NCBI RefSeq assembly: GCF_005869225.1
Contig: NZ_SWFP01000003.1
Location: 806,001-870,000 of the forward strand
From: Dyadobacter bucti
GTDB lineage: Bacteria > Bacteroidota > Bacteroidia > Cytophagales > Spirosomataceae
Length of the DNA: 64,000 nucleotides
Direction: 5' to 3'
The notes under the pieces: generated by a model
The model's database searches: none
What the model saw: only the letters and a program-made list of their open reading frames with translations
What the model was told of the DNA's origin: nothing
Shown here: one piece after another, positions 1 through 8,796 of the stretch
How the letters are laid out: every line of letters starts with the position of its first letter
Position numbering within the stretch: position 1 is the stretch's first letter
Program-made: the position numbers and the translations under genes

Positions 1-240
1 GAGAAAGTAATTTCCCATTTCTGCCGGAATCTCGAATTTGCCGTTTTCATCCGAAGCGACTCCGCCGATCAATGTAGAATCTTTTGAAGCGTACAGAGCC
101 ACGTTTGCAAAAAGAACCGCCTCTTTCTCAGGATCTTCCAGTTTGCCGGCAATGATGTAGCTGGCAGGGGGATCGTCTTGTGCGTAACTTTTGAAAAGGC
201 ACAGGCTCAAAAGGAAGGAAAGTAGCAAACAGTTTTTCAT
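1..240 (-). CDS. N-terminus of a CarboxypepD_reg / TonB-dependent receptor-like protein (partial)
   Basis: The first 80 codons of a minus-strand gene run off the left edge. The start is the ATG ending at 240. The product opens with a lysine and a hydrophobic stretch ending in SYAQ, a Sec signal peptide. A carboxypeptidase-regulatory-like beta-sandwich follows, shown by an IIAGKL strand and the SDENGKFEIP motif near residues 63-72. In Bacteroidota this module usually begins outer-membrane TonB receptors, and the same arrangement occurs in the full receptor at 51.7 kb. The barrel lies outside the window, so the exact family and substrate cannot be told. Confidence 0.75.
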   Translation of the reverse strand, partial: MKNCLLLSFLLSLCLFKSYAQDDPPASYIIAGKLEDPEKEAVLFANVALYASKDSTLIGGVASDENGKFEIPAEMGNYFL

Positions 241-423
241 TGCGATTTTGTTACGGGGATAACGATGGCAGAAACGATCTTTCCTGAACAGAAAGTCAGG
301 GAGAGGGCAGTTAGATCAAAAATGAGTCAGGAGGTTTAACGACATTTTAACCTATTTGGAAAATAGAAGATAAAAACTTGTGCCAGAGATTATTGTGTCT
401 TCTTTCTGTCTGATATGTATGAC

Positions 424-454
424 AAAAAAAGCGTCCGGCAATGAAACCGGACGC
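424..454 (-). terminator. Rho-independent terminator of the RND efflux operon
   Basis: A perfect 8-bp stem (GCGTCCGG / CCGGACGC, arms 431-438 and 447-454, 8-nt loop) is followed on the minus strand by seven T. It lies 25 bases past the tolC-like stop, so it closes the three-gene efflux operon. Confidence 0.9.
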
Positions 455-478
455 GCGCTGGGATATTCTTAAAATGTA

Positions 479-1870
479 TTATTGCAGCGTGCTGCTCAAT
501 CTTTTCAGCTCTATTTCAGCGGCTTTCGCAGCATAATTTAGGTTAATCATCCGGTAGCCGGCATCTTCAAAGCTCCTCTGAGCCTCACGCACGTCAATGA
601 TTGTGGCCTGTATCAGCTCAAAGCGCTGCAGCGTCAGGTTCAGAAGCTGGCGGCTGAGGTTGTAATTTTCTTTTTGCGTTTCAAGCTGTTTTAAAGAACT
701 TACATAGGTCTGGTACATTTTGATGACGCCGGCATTGTAATCCCTTACCAGCACATCTTTTTGCAGCTTCGCACTGGTTGTATTGATTTCAGCCACGCGT
801 TGCTGGCGCTTGAATATAGAGCCGTTGTAGATCGGAACCCCAACAGACAATCCTGCATTCGGCCCGACAGTCTGATTTAATAATGTAAAACCTGCACTGG
901 CCTGGTTCCGGGAATAATTGTATGCGGTATTGAGCCGGATGGTAGGGTAGCGCAATGCAGACGTTTCTTTTACAATCAGTTCATTGATCTTGATCTGATG
1001 ATCAGCTGCTTTTACATCCGGATTCATGGCGATCCGCTCCAAAATGGGATCGAGCTGCAAATTTCCGTCCACCATGATCGTATCACGGATTGACAGGGGT
1101 GATTTGGGATCCAAGGTCAGGATCTTCAGCAATTCAGTTTTTGCAACATCGGCAACCATTTGCTGGTCAAGCAAAGTCTGATTTAGAGTATTTAAGTCAA
1201 TCTGGGCCTGAAAAATATCCGCGTTATTTGCCATCCCCGCTGCTTTTCTGACTTGAAGGATTTCAAGTCGTTTTTCTGAGGCCTGAATGGAAGTCCTCAC
1301 AGTATTAACATAACTCAGCTGGCGAACGACATCGTAATAGCTGGTCATTACCAGCGATATTGTATTCTGAATCTGGGAATTAAGGATTTCTGAGCTTTGA
1401 TATTGCAATTCAGCCAGCCTTTTTTTCGTGGCTACCACGCGGTCGCCATTGTATAAAAGAATACCGGCAGTTAATCCGGCCTGCGTGTTGTTACCGGCTG
1501 CGCCGTTTCTTCTGATCACCGTTCCATCCGTCAGGTTTTGCCTTACGCTTGTAAACTGCTCCGTGTTGGTAGCTTGTGCGGTTACGATCGGCAGCCCGCC
1601 AGCGATCCCATAGTTATTCAGAATGGTATTTACGGCAACATTATTTTTTGCGATTTCAATTTCATAGCTGTTTTTCAATGCAGTGGCAATCGCCTCGTCC
1701 AATGTAAGTTTCAGACTATCTTTTTGGCAAAAAGCGGGGCTGCTGCATAATAGAATAAACAGTACAATATTTTTTTTGTTAATTAAAATCGTGAGCGGAT
1801 TCATGCAAAAAAACAATGATTGATTTCGATTAATAAAATTCTGAGTTTGAAATACTGTCTGTAACATCAT
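479..1870 (-). CDS. TolC family outer-membrane efflux protein
   Basis: Outer-membrane channel of a tripartite RND efflux system, acting as the exit duct for the neighbouring pump and adaptor. The mature part begins LTLDEAIATALKNSYEIEIA, the usual first helix of the OEP fold, and two long coiled-coil OEP repeats follow. Length (463 aa) fits the family. Its ATG overlaps the pump's TGA as ATGA, suggesting translational coupling and favouring the start at 1870. However, the signal peptide (hydrophobic core ending SSPAFCQ) begins only after the Met at 1804, which is a good alternative start. It is the last gene of the operon, before the terminator at 424-454. Confidence 0.93.
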   Translation of the reverse strand: MMLQTVFQTQNFINRNQSLFFCMNPLTILINKKNIVLFILLCSSPAFCQKDSLKLTLDEAIATALKNSYEIEIAKNNVAVNTILNNYGIAGGLPIVTAQATNTEQFTSVRQNLTDGTVIRRNGAAGNNTQAGLTAGILLYNGDRVVATKKRLAELQYQSSEILNSQIQNTISLVMTSYYDVVRQLSYVNTVRTSIQASEKRLEILQVRKAAGMANNADIFQAQIDLNTLNQTLLDQQMVADVAKTELLKILTLDPKSPLSIRDTIMVDGNLQLDPILERIAMNPDVKAADHQIKINELIVKETSALRYPTIRLNTAYNYSRNQASAGFTLLNQTVGPNAGLSVGVPIYNGSIFKRQQRVAEINTTSAKLQKDVLVRDYNAGVIKMYQTYVSSLKQLETQKENYNLSRQLLNLTLQRFELIQATIIDVREAQRSFEDAGYRMINLNYAAKAAEIELKRLSSTLQ

Positions 1871-4800
1871 GCTACCAGCTCCTCCGCCATTTTCTGTTCT
1901 TCCGTCACCTTGTGTTTTTTGGGCGAAATAAAAGTATAAACCGCAGGAATAACGAACAGTGTCAATATCAGCGAGAACATCAAACCTCCCACGATTACAA
2001 CACCCAGCGGAACCCTGCTTGTTGCCGCTGCACCGAGGCTGAGCGCGATCGGCAACGCACCAAATGCGGTTGCAAGGCTGGTCATCAGAATGGGCCTCAG
2101 ACGTTGCGTGGCTGACTCCACCGCGGCGGCCATCCTGCTCATTCCCTGTTCCCGTTTTTGATTCGCAAATTCCACAATCAAGATCCCGTTTTTGGTTACC
2201 AGCCCGATTAGCATGATCATACCGATCTGAGAGAATATATTGATCGTCAATCCAAAAAGGTACAAGCTTAGCAATGCACCTGCCAGCGCGAGGGGCACCG
2301 TAATCATGATAATAAAAGGGTCTGTAAAACTTTCAAACTGTCCGGCCAGAACGAGGTAAACCAGCAAAAGGGCTAGCCCAAATGCGAAACTGGTATTGGA
2401 AGAGCTCTCTTCATAGTCTCTGGAGGGGCCTGTAACAGAGGTCTGGAAAGATTCATCCAGGAGTTTTGCACCAATTCTGCGCATGGCAATTACACCATCA
2501 CCGATTGTTTTCCCTTCAACCAGAGATGCGGAAATGGTCGCACTTTTATACCGGTTATAGTGGTAGATTGTTGGCGGGCCACTTTCTTCCTTCATCTGTA
2601 CAACGGCGGTTAGTGGAATATTTTCGCCCCGGTTATTTCTGACATACAATTTTTCAATATCAGCCGGCTTACTTCTCTCAGAACGTTCAACCTGGCCAAT
2701 TACCTGGTATTGCTGACCGTTCATAATGAAATAGGCAAGTCTCCTGCCGCTGAATGCCGACTGGATTGTAGCCGCAACATCCGTCGTCGAAAGTCCAAGA
2801 TCCCTTGCTTTCAGACGATCGATCGTAAGCTGTACTTCCGGCTTGTTGAATTTCAGGTTTACATCCACATTCTGGAAAGTGGGATCCTGGCGGGCTTCAT
2901 CAAGAAATTTGGGAAGGACTTCGGTCAGCTTAGCGAAGTCAAGATTTTGCAAAACGAATTGCACCGGCAACGAGCCCCTTGATCCGATCCCGACAGATAT
3001 GGTTTGTTCCTGGGTTGCAAAAATCCGTGCGTCGTTGAAGCGCGACAGCTTTTTGTTAATTTCCTGTGCAATCTCATTCTGGGTTTTGATCCGCTCTCCC
3101 GCAGGCACGAGACCAATCCGGCCCGTTGCGCTATTCACACCGCCGCCGCCAAAACCTGGCGTGGCCGAGAATGTAAAGGATTTTTCAGGAATGGAGTCAT
3201 TCAGGAAATCCCCGAGCTGGTCAGAAACCTTTTGCATCTGGTCAAAGCTGGTGCCCTCTGGCGCCGACAGGTTGAACCGGATACTGTTCCGGTCTTCCAT
3301 GGGAGCCAGTTCGCTCTGAAGATTGGTGTATGTAAACCAGATCACAACGCCGCATATCACGACAAGTACCCACGCTAACCAACGGGCTTTCATAAAGCCG
3401 CGAAGCGAACGATTGTAACCATCTTCCATTCCGGTAAAGAATGGTTCTGTTTTATTGTAAAACCATCCGTGGCCAGCATCCTTGCGGTTCAGGAAAACGT
3501 TGAGTACCGGTGTAATCGTAAGCGAAACGAATGCTGAGATCAAAACCGCCGATGCTACTACGATCCCGAATTCCCGGAACAGGCTCCCCACAAACCCTTC
3601 GAGGAAAATCACAGGCAGAAATACGACGGCCAGGGTAAGTGATGTTGAAATAACCGCAAAGAAAATCTCCCGGCTTCCTTCCAGGGCAGCCTGTCGTATC
3701 GGCAGGCCGCTTTCCAGCTTCCGGAATATATTTTCTGTCACAACAATACCATCATCAACCACCAGCCCGGTTGCCAGAACTATCCCGAGTAAAGTCAGGA
3801 TGTTAATGGAAAAGCCGAACATGTACATGACAAAGAATGTAGCTACAAGCGATATAGGGATATCGATCAGCGGACGGACTGCCACCAGGAAATTCCTGAA
3901 GAAGAAAAGGATCACAATCACTACCAGCGCAAAAGCGATGAAAAGGGTTTCTTCCACTTCTTCAATCGATTGCCTCACCAAACGTGTGTTGTCAATCAGT
4001 ACATTGAAAGTAATATCCGACTTGTTTGACTTCTGGATCTCGGCCAACCGCTTGTTGAATTCATCAGAAATCTGTACATAATTTGCTCCGGGCTGCGGAA
4101 TCACGGCCAGCCCGACGGCATACATACCATTGTATTTCCAGCTTTGTTCTTCGTTTTCCGGCCCCAGTTCCACCTTTGCGACATTGGAGAGGCGTACTAG
4201 TCCGGAACTGTCATTTCTGATGACCAGATCATTGAACTGCTGTTCATCGGTAAGCCGGCCCATTGTACGGATGGTAAGCTCTGTATTATTCCCATATATT
4301 TTTCCGGCGGGAAGCTCCACGTTTTCAGAGCTTAATGTAGTGCTGATATCGTTAAATGAGATGTTATAAGCGCTCATTTTATCGGGATCAAGCCAGATAC
4401 GCATCGCATATCGTTTCTGTCCGAATATATTGATGGCACTTACACCATCGATAGTCTGCAGGCTTTGCTGCAGAACATTCTCGGCATATTCGCTCAGCTC
4501 CAATAAACCTTTTGAGGGGCTTTGTACCGCAAGAAGCAGGATAAAATCACTGTTTGCGTCGGCTTTACTTACTACCGGAGGGGCGTCAACATCTTGCGGA
4601 AGGTTACGCTGCGCCTGGCTTACTTTATCCCGTACATCATTTGCGGCACCTTCCAGATCTGATTCCAGGTTAAATTCAACCGTAATATTACTGCTCCCGA
4701 TCTGGCTTGAAGAGCTGATACTCTTAATACCTGGAATACCGTTGATGCTTTTCTCCAGCGGCTCAGTGATCTGGCTTTCAATGATATCCGCATTAGCACC

Positions 4801-4956
4801 TGTGTAACTGGTTCGCACGTTGACAATAGGAGGGTCGATAGCCGGATAATCACGGAGAGACAAAAAGTTGTAACCTACGATTCCGAACAGGATAATCAGC
4901 AGGTTCATGACGACCGCCAGTACCGGTCGTTTTAGTGATAGTTCCGAAATGTTCAT
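1867..4956 (-). CDS. RND efflux transporter permease (AcrB/MexB-like)
   Basis: Inner-membrane proton-driven pump of 1029 aa with the duplicated RND layout: TM1 at residues 12-32, a large periplasmic loop, TM2-6, a second periplasmic loop and TM8-12. The proton-relay acidic pair appears in TM4 as LVVDDGIVVTENI near residue 400. The matching lysine is in TM10 as GLVTKNGILIVEFANQ. Family HAE1 is likely (hydrophobic drugs, detergents, bile-like compounds). The substrate cannot be read from sequence. The gene sits 34 bases after the adaptor and overlaps the tolC-like gene by 4 bases, so the tripartite pump is one operon. Confidence 0.96.
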   Translation of the reverse strand: MNISELSLKRPVLAVVMNLLIILFGIVGYNFLSLRDYPAIDPPIVNVRTSYTGANADIIESQITEPLEKSINGIPGIKSISSSSQIGSSNITVEFNLESDLEGAANDVRDKVSQAQRNLPQDVDAPPVVSKADANSDFILLLAVQSPSKGLLELSEYAENVLQQSLQTIDGVSAINIFGQKRYAMRIWLDPDKMSAYNISFNDISTTLSSENVELPAGKIYGNNTELTIRTMGRLTDEQQFNDLVIRNDSSGLVRLSNVAKVELGPENEEQSWKYNGMYAVGLAVIPQPGANYVQISDEFNKRLAEIQKSNKSDITFNVLIDNTRLVRQSIEEVEETLFIAFALVVIVILFFFRNFLVAVRPLIDIPISLVATFFVMYMFGFSINILTLLGIVLATGLVVDDGIVVTENIFRKLESGLPIRQAALEGSREIFFAVISTSLTLAVVFLPVIFLEGFVGSLFREFGIVVASAVLISAFVSLTITPVLNVFLNRKDAGHGWFYNKTEPFFTGMEDGYNRSLRGFMKARWLAWVLVVICGVVIWFTYTNLQSELAPMEDRNSIRFNLSAPEGTSFDQMQKVSDQLGDFLNDSIPEKSFTFSATPGFGGGGVNSATGRIGLVPAGERIKTQNEIAQEINKKLSRFNDARIFATQEQTISVGIGSRGSLPVQFVLQNLDFAKLTEVLPKFLDEARQDPTFQNVDVNLKFNKPEVQLTIDRLKARDLGLSTTDVAATIQSAFSGRRLAYFIMNGQQYQVIGQVERSERSKPADIEKLYVRNNRGENIPLTAVVQMKEESGPPTIYHYNRYKSATISASLVEGKTIGDGVIAMRRIGAKLLDESFQTSVTGPSRDYEESSSNTSFAFGLALLLVYLVLAGQFESFTDPFIIMITVPLALAGALLSLYLFGLTINIFSQIGMIMLIGLVTKNGILIVEFANQKREQGMSRMAAAVESATQRLRPILMTSLATAFGALPIALSLGAAATSRVPLGVVIVGGLMFSLILTLFVIPAVYTFISPKKHKVTEEQKMAEELVA

Positions 4957-4990
4957 AGGATGGATTTCAAAGGAATGTCTTTAGTTACCG

Positions 4991-6094
4991 CTAATTACTT
5001 GCAACTTTTAAGCTTCTCACGCTTCGCACTTTAACCGGAGCACCCGGACGGGCAAACAACACGCCTGAAACTACTACGGAATCTCCTATACTCAGGCCTT
5101 TTGTAACTTCAACAAAATCTTCTTTTCGGTCCCCGGTTTCCACGGTAACAAAAACCGCCTTTCCACCTTTTACAGTTACCGCCTTTTTACTTTGTGCCTC
5201 GGGAATAATACTATTGGTCGGGATCATGATACTGTTTTTCTCAGTACTGGCATCCAGGTAGACTTTTGCAAATGATCCGGGACTGGTTGATCCGGAATTC
5301 AGCACGGCTCTTACAGTGATATTTCGGGTAGTCTGGTTAACCTGCGGTTCGATGGCGATAATCCGTGCGGTTTGTTTCTGGCCTGAACTCTGGTCCAGAA
5401 GCACTTCAACATTTCCGCCCTTTGACACATACTTCTGATAAACTTCAGGAACTGTAAAATCTACCCTGAGATCGGAGAGCTGCTGCATGGTGGCAATTAT
5501 GCTCGAGGGTGTTACAAAAGCACCCGCACTGACTTTCCGCAGACCGATCACACCCGTGAAAGGGGCGCGGACAACTGTCTTGTCTATCAGGGTTTGTGTG
5601 TAAGCCATATCTGCTTTCAATGAATTAACCTGATTAGCGGCAAGATCATAATCTGCCTGGTTTATACCATTGATGTTTACCAGCTGGTTCAGCCTTTTTT
5701 CAGTTGTCTCAGCCAGTTCCAGGAGAATCTTTGATTTATTAAGTTGGGCTGTCAGATCCGCACTGTTGATCCTGGCGATGACCGTTCCTTTTTTAACAGT
5801 AGTACCTTCGGGAACATCCAGGAACGTCAGCAAACCACTTACTTCCGGACGTAGTTCTGCAAACTCGTTTGCAACAATTGTGCCGTTTACTTCTACTTTA
5901 TCATTTACCTTTTCGGATTTGGCAATGATGACATCAACGATCGTTGTATTTCCGCCTGGTTTTTGCTGAAAAGTATTTTTTTTTTCACCGCAGCCTAATG
6001 CTATGAAGAGCGTACCCGTAATGAAAAGAGAAGAGAAGGATTTTTTACATCTAAGGATGTCTGTAAGCGCAGACTTTCTAATGATTGGATTCAT
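4991..6094 (-). CDS. RND periplasmic adaptor subunit (HlyD/AcrA family lipoprotein)
   Basis: Membrane-fusion protein linking the pump to TolC. From the Met at 6094 the protein has 367 aa: a basic N-region, a hydrophobic stretch and a lipobox-like ALGC followed by GEKKN, so it is probably lipid-anchored. A barrel-sandwich hybrid domain with VRAPFTGVIGLRKVSAGAFV, a helical hairpin and beta-barrel/membrane-proximal domains follow. A longer frame can be opened from TTG at 6160, but that would coincide with a promoter-like TAATTTTG at 6158-6165, so I chose 6094. It is the first gene of the efflux operon. Confidence 0.92.
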   Translation of the reverse strand: MNPIIRKSALTDILRCKKSFSSLFITGTLFIALGCGEKKNTFQQKPGGNTTIVDVIIAKSEKVNDKVEVNGTIVANEFAELRPEVSGLLTFLDVPEGTTVKKGTVIARINSADLTAQLNKSKILLELAETTEKRLNQLVNINGINQADYDLAANQVNSLKADMAYTQTLIDKTVVRAPFTGVIGLRKVSAGAFVTPSSIIATMQQLSDLRVDFTVPEVYQKYVSKGGNVEVLLDQSSGQKQTARIIAIEPQVNQTTRNITVRAVLNSGSTSPGSFAKVYLDASTEKNSIMIPTNSIIPEAQSKKAVTVKGGKAVFVTVETGDRKEDFVEVTKGLSIGDSVVVSGVLFARPGAPVKVRSVRSLKVASN

Positions 6095-6157
6095 ACTGAT
6101 AAATTCCAGAGCTTGTAGGTTAGGGCTGAGCATAAATGCTCCTTTGGTGTGATTCCT

Positions 6158-6165
6158 CAAAATTA
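6158..6165 (-). promoter_or_regulatory. Putative -7 promoter element of the efflux operon
   Basis: The minus strand reads TAATTTTG, an exact match to the Bacteroidota TAnnTTTG box, about 65 bases before the chosen adaptor start. No good TTTG -33 element lies 19 bases upstream, so support is moderate. Confidence 0.35.
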
Positions 6166-6232
6166 TATATTATTCTTAAACCGATTAGATATTTTTATTC
6201 TGTAAAGGTTTAAAAATAAAAAATAATTTTTT

Positions 6233-7480
6233 TTAGAATTCTGTCGCAATCACATTCAAAAGTGTGTCGCATTTTAGCTCAGTTTCTTCCCATTCCCGCT
6301 CCGGAATGGAATCTTCGGTGATCCCTGCTCCCGCAAAAAATGTCGCTTTACCGTCCTTGAATCTTACGGTCCGAAGGTTTACGAAAAGATTGGTTTCACC
6401 TGAAACTTGTGCAGGCCCCAAAAATCCACTGTAAAATGACCTGTCATAACCTTCAATATCCGACAAAAACCTTAGGCTTGGTACCTTGGGGACGCCGCAT
6501 ACCGCCGAGGTTGGGTGCAGAAGTTTCAACATGACCGAGGCAAGTTCAGGAAAGTTCAGTGGCACGGTGTCCACTTCGAAATCAGTTCTCAGGTGGTAGA
6601 GATTTCCCGCCAGCGTCGCCTTCGGTCCGGTTTCCAGATATTCCCTGAGCCTTATTTTTTTGAAACATTCTACGATATACCTGCTCACAAGGGCCTGTTC
6701 CTCAATTTCTTTTTCTCCCCAACGGATATCATACTTTGGGATCAGTTCTCCTGCCGTATTGCGGGCAGTCTGAGTACCTGCAAGCGACATAGTCTTAAAA
6801 ATCCCCTCTGCAGTTTGCTGCACAAGCACTTCGGGACTGGCGCCCAGCCAGAGTTCATTTTGCTCGGGCAGGTTAACAAGGGAGACGAAGGCATGCGGGT
6901 ATATTTTTACAAGTTTGGAGAATGCTTTTGCAGGCTGGAAATCTTCGGAATAACCGAAGGTTTTAGTGCGTGAAAGAACAACTTTCTTGAATTGTTTTTG
7001 CCTGATCGCAGCGATTGCGAGCTCTACGGTCCGTTCAAAACGGGCCCGGGAATCAGGATCGGGCGGGCAGGTTGCTAGAATTGAGTTTTCCGCTGTTTCG
7101 TTTTGTTCAGCAATAGCAATTTCTCCGGCCAGACTAACCAGTTTTTTTACTTCCGTATGTTCTTCGCCAAGCTTGTTCTCGATGTTTCTAATTTGGTCGT
7201 TTTCAGAATAGGTTATGATAATGTCGCCCTCCAAAAAAAGGATATCTTCATTATTTTCCCAGTGAAAAGTACTCATAACAAAGCCTGGTGTGAGTTTTTC
7301 GAGGTCGGGCTGGCATTTTTGTATGCCCTGCTGCACGGATATGAGCAACTTGATTTCATTCTTATGCGGCAGTCTCCACAAAGCAGAAGGGAATCCGAGC
7401 CTCTTTGATGCGTTCCACAGCTTTTCAACCTGTAACCCTTCGAATATAGAAAGCCTGGAATCTGTTTGAACTGAAAACAT
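6233..7480 (-). CDS. menF: Isochorismate synthase (MenF/EntC-type chorismate-binding enzyme)
   Basis: Converts chorismate to isochorismate, the entry step of menaquinone synthesis. The 415-aa protein has the chorismate-binding fold in its C-terminal two thirds: KKVVLSRTK, SLAGTQTAR, HLRTDFEV, HPTSAVCGVPK, YSGFLGP and the terminal AGAGI...PEREWEETELK motif that carries Mg-binding glutamates. Motif order and length match isochorismate synthases better than anthranilate synthase component I. The next gene downstream is a MenI-like thioesterase, which supports a menaquinone rather than a siderophore role. No other men gene is visible in the window. Confidence 0.9.
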   Translation of the reverse strand: MFSVQTDSRLSIFEGLQVEKLWNASKRLGFPSALWRLPHKNEIKLLISVQQGIQKCQPDLEKLTPGFVMSTFHWENNEDILFLEGDIIITYSENDQIRNIENKLGEEHTEVKKLVSLAGEIAIAEQNETAENSILATCPPDPDSRARFERTVELAIAAIRQKQFKKVVLSRTKTFGYSEDFQPAKAFSKLVKIYPHAFVSLVNLPEQNELWLGASPEVLVQQTAEGIFKTMSLAGTQTARNTAGELIPKYDIRWGEKEIEEQALVSRYIVECFKKIRLREYLETGPKATLAGNLYHLRTDFEVDTVPLNFPELASVMLKLLHPTSAVCGVPKVPSLRFLSDIEGYDRSFYSGFLGPAQVSGETNLFVNLRTVRFKDGKATFFAGAGITEDSIPEREWEETELKCDTLLNVIATEF

Positions 7481-7532
7481 TTATTGTAATTTGATTATAA
7501 CTAAAAGTCAGGTTATTTCGCGCAAAATAAAG

Positions 7533-7958
7533 TTAACGGTTTGCATCTACAATAGCCACCGTCAATCTGCTGATGCAAACCAGTTTGTTTTCTTCATTCG
7601 TGATCCGGATATCCCATATGTGTGTTGAACGTCCCACATGGATCGGCTTTACGGTTCCGTAAACATAACCTTCTTTTACCGGTCGCAGATGGTTGGCATT
7701 AATTTCCAGGCCCACAGCGTGTTGTTTTTCAGGATCTTTAAGACAAAGAAACGAAGCGATACTTCCCAATGTCTCAGCCAGTACGACCGATGCACCGCCA
7801 TGCAAAATGCCAAATGGCTGGTGGGTACGGCTGTCGACCGGCATGCGTGCAGTCACAAAGTCTGTCCCTACTTCTGTGAATTCGATCCCAAGATGGTGGG
7901 AGATCGTATGTTGACTTAAAGAATGTAATGCATCCAGTGATGCCGATTTAGTGAACAT
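7533..7958 (-). CDS. menI: PaaI/YdiI-type hotdog thioesterase, probable DHNA-CoA thioesterase
   Basis: Small 141-aa hotdog-fold acyl-CoA thioesterase. The catalytic set of E. coli YdiI/MenI is recognisable: Gln47, then FGILHGGASVVLAE with His53, Gly54 and Glu62. The C-terminal half has the usual VGRSTHIWDIRI strand. In menaquinone synthesis this enzyme releases 1,4-dihydroxy-2-naphthoate from CoA. That assignment rests on the adjacent isochorismate synthase, 52 bases away on the same strand. A phenylacetyl-CoA-type PaaI thioesterase is the main alternative. Confidence 0.75.
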   Translation of the reverse strand: MFTKSASLDALHSLSQHTISHHLGIEFTEVGTDFVTARMPVDSRTHQPFGILHGGASVVLAETLGSIASFLCLKDPEKQHAVGLEINANHLRPVKEGYVYGTVKPIHVGRSTHIWDIRITNEENKLVCISRLTVAIVDANR

Positions 7959-8043
7959 ATCTAAAAAATATATAAATTTGTAACGGCTTTATTGGTTGGA
8001 AACAAGGTATTTGCAAAATTAATATTTAAATAATACAATTATT

Positions 8044-8688
8044 TTGAAAAGAAAGTCTATATACCTCATTCGCCACGGTGAAACGGATTTTAATCGCAGG
8101 GGAGTTGTTCAGGGAAGTGGTGTCGATTCCTTGCTTAATGAATGGGGTGAAGCTCAGGCTTCCGCTTTTTTTAACGCCTACCAACATGTTCCTTTTGATA
8201 AAATCTATACCTCAGATTTAAAGCGAACACATCAAACAGTCCGCGGGTTCATCAGACAGGGGATACCGCACGAAAGTTACTCAGGGCTGAACGAGATCTC
8301 CTGGGGAGCACGTGAAGGCAGAGAGCCTAACACCGGGGATAACAACTACTACAGGGCTTTGGTTACAGCCTGGAAGAACGGTCAGGTGGAGCTTGCTGCC
8401 GAAGAAGGTGAAAGTCCGGTACAGGTCCGGGAGCGCCAGATCCCGGTGATTGAGACTATTATTTCCCGTCCTCACGAGAGAAATATCCTGGTTGCCATGC
8501 ATGGGCGCGCGATGCGCGTGCTGCTGACGACAATCTTTGACCAGCCTCTGGTGATGATGGATGATTACGAACACAGTAATTTGTGTCTTTACAAGATCAA
8601 TTACTCCTACGATTCAGGAAAATTTGAACTCGAAGTTTCCAACGACATAACCCACTTACTTTCTCTCGAAATACCTCAGACGTTGTAG
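8044..8688 (+). CDS. Histidine phosphatase family protein (phosphoglycerate-mutase-like)
   Basis: Cytosolic phosphatase/mutase of 214 aa. The phosphohistidine motif LIRHGETDFNRRG is at residues 8-20, the SDLKRTHQT arginine motif near 59-67, and the second catalytic histidine in VAMHGRAMRVLL near 157. Divergent from menI. No ATG precedes the RHG motif in frame before a stop at about 8020, so translation probably begins at TTG 8044. The physiological substrate cannot be told; relatives include alpha-ribazole phosphatase (CobC), broad phosphatases and mutases. Confidence 0.88.
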   Translation: MKRKSIYLIRHGETDFNRRGVVQGSGVDSLLNEWGEAQASAFFNAYQHVPFDKIYTSDLKRTHQTVRGFIRQGIPHESYSGLNEISWGAREGREPNTGDNNYYRALVTAWKNGQVELAAEEGESPVQVRERQIPVIETIISRPHERNILVAMHGRAMRVLLTTIFDQPLVMMDDYEHSNLCLYKINYSYDSGKFELEVSNDITHLLSLEIPQTL

Positions 8689-8711
8689 AAGCCGTTTGTG
8701 TAGATTCGTTT

Positions 8712-8759
8712 CCTTTGGTGTATTTATGACCAAAGGCTGTAGGCACATCTGTACATTTG
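8712..8759 (+). promoter_or_regulatory. Inverted repeat and -7 box ahead of the LytS-type kinase
   Basis: CCTTTGGT (8712-8719) and ACCAAAGG (8729-8736) form a perfect 8-bp inverted repeat with a 9-base spacer. TACATTTG at 8752-8759 matches the Bacteroidota -7 box and lies 37 bases before the kinase start. The repeat falls where an activator or operator site would sit. It has no T tract, so it is a poor terminator for the phosphatase gene. Confidence 0.35.
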
Positions 8760-8796
8760 TGACTTGTCGTAGTATCTCAGCGCAACAGAAAATTTC

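Noticed and set aside
3482..4081. 199-codon plus-strand frame
   Set aside because: Antisense to the RND pump gene; low-complexity Thr/Ser/Arg content typical of shadow frames.
6094..6160. Upstream TTG extension of the RND adaptor
   Set aside because: The TTG lies within a TAATTTTG promoter box, and the signal peptide fits only from 6094.
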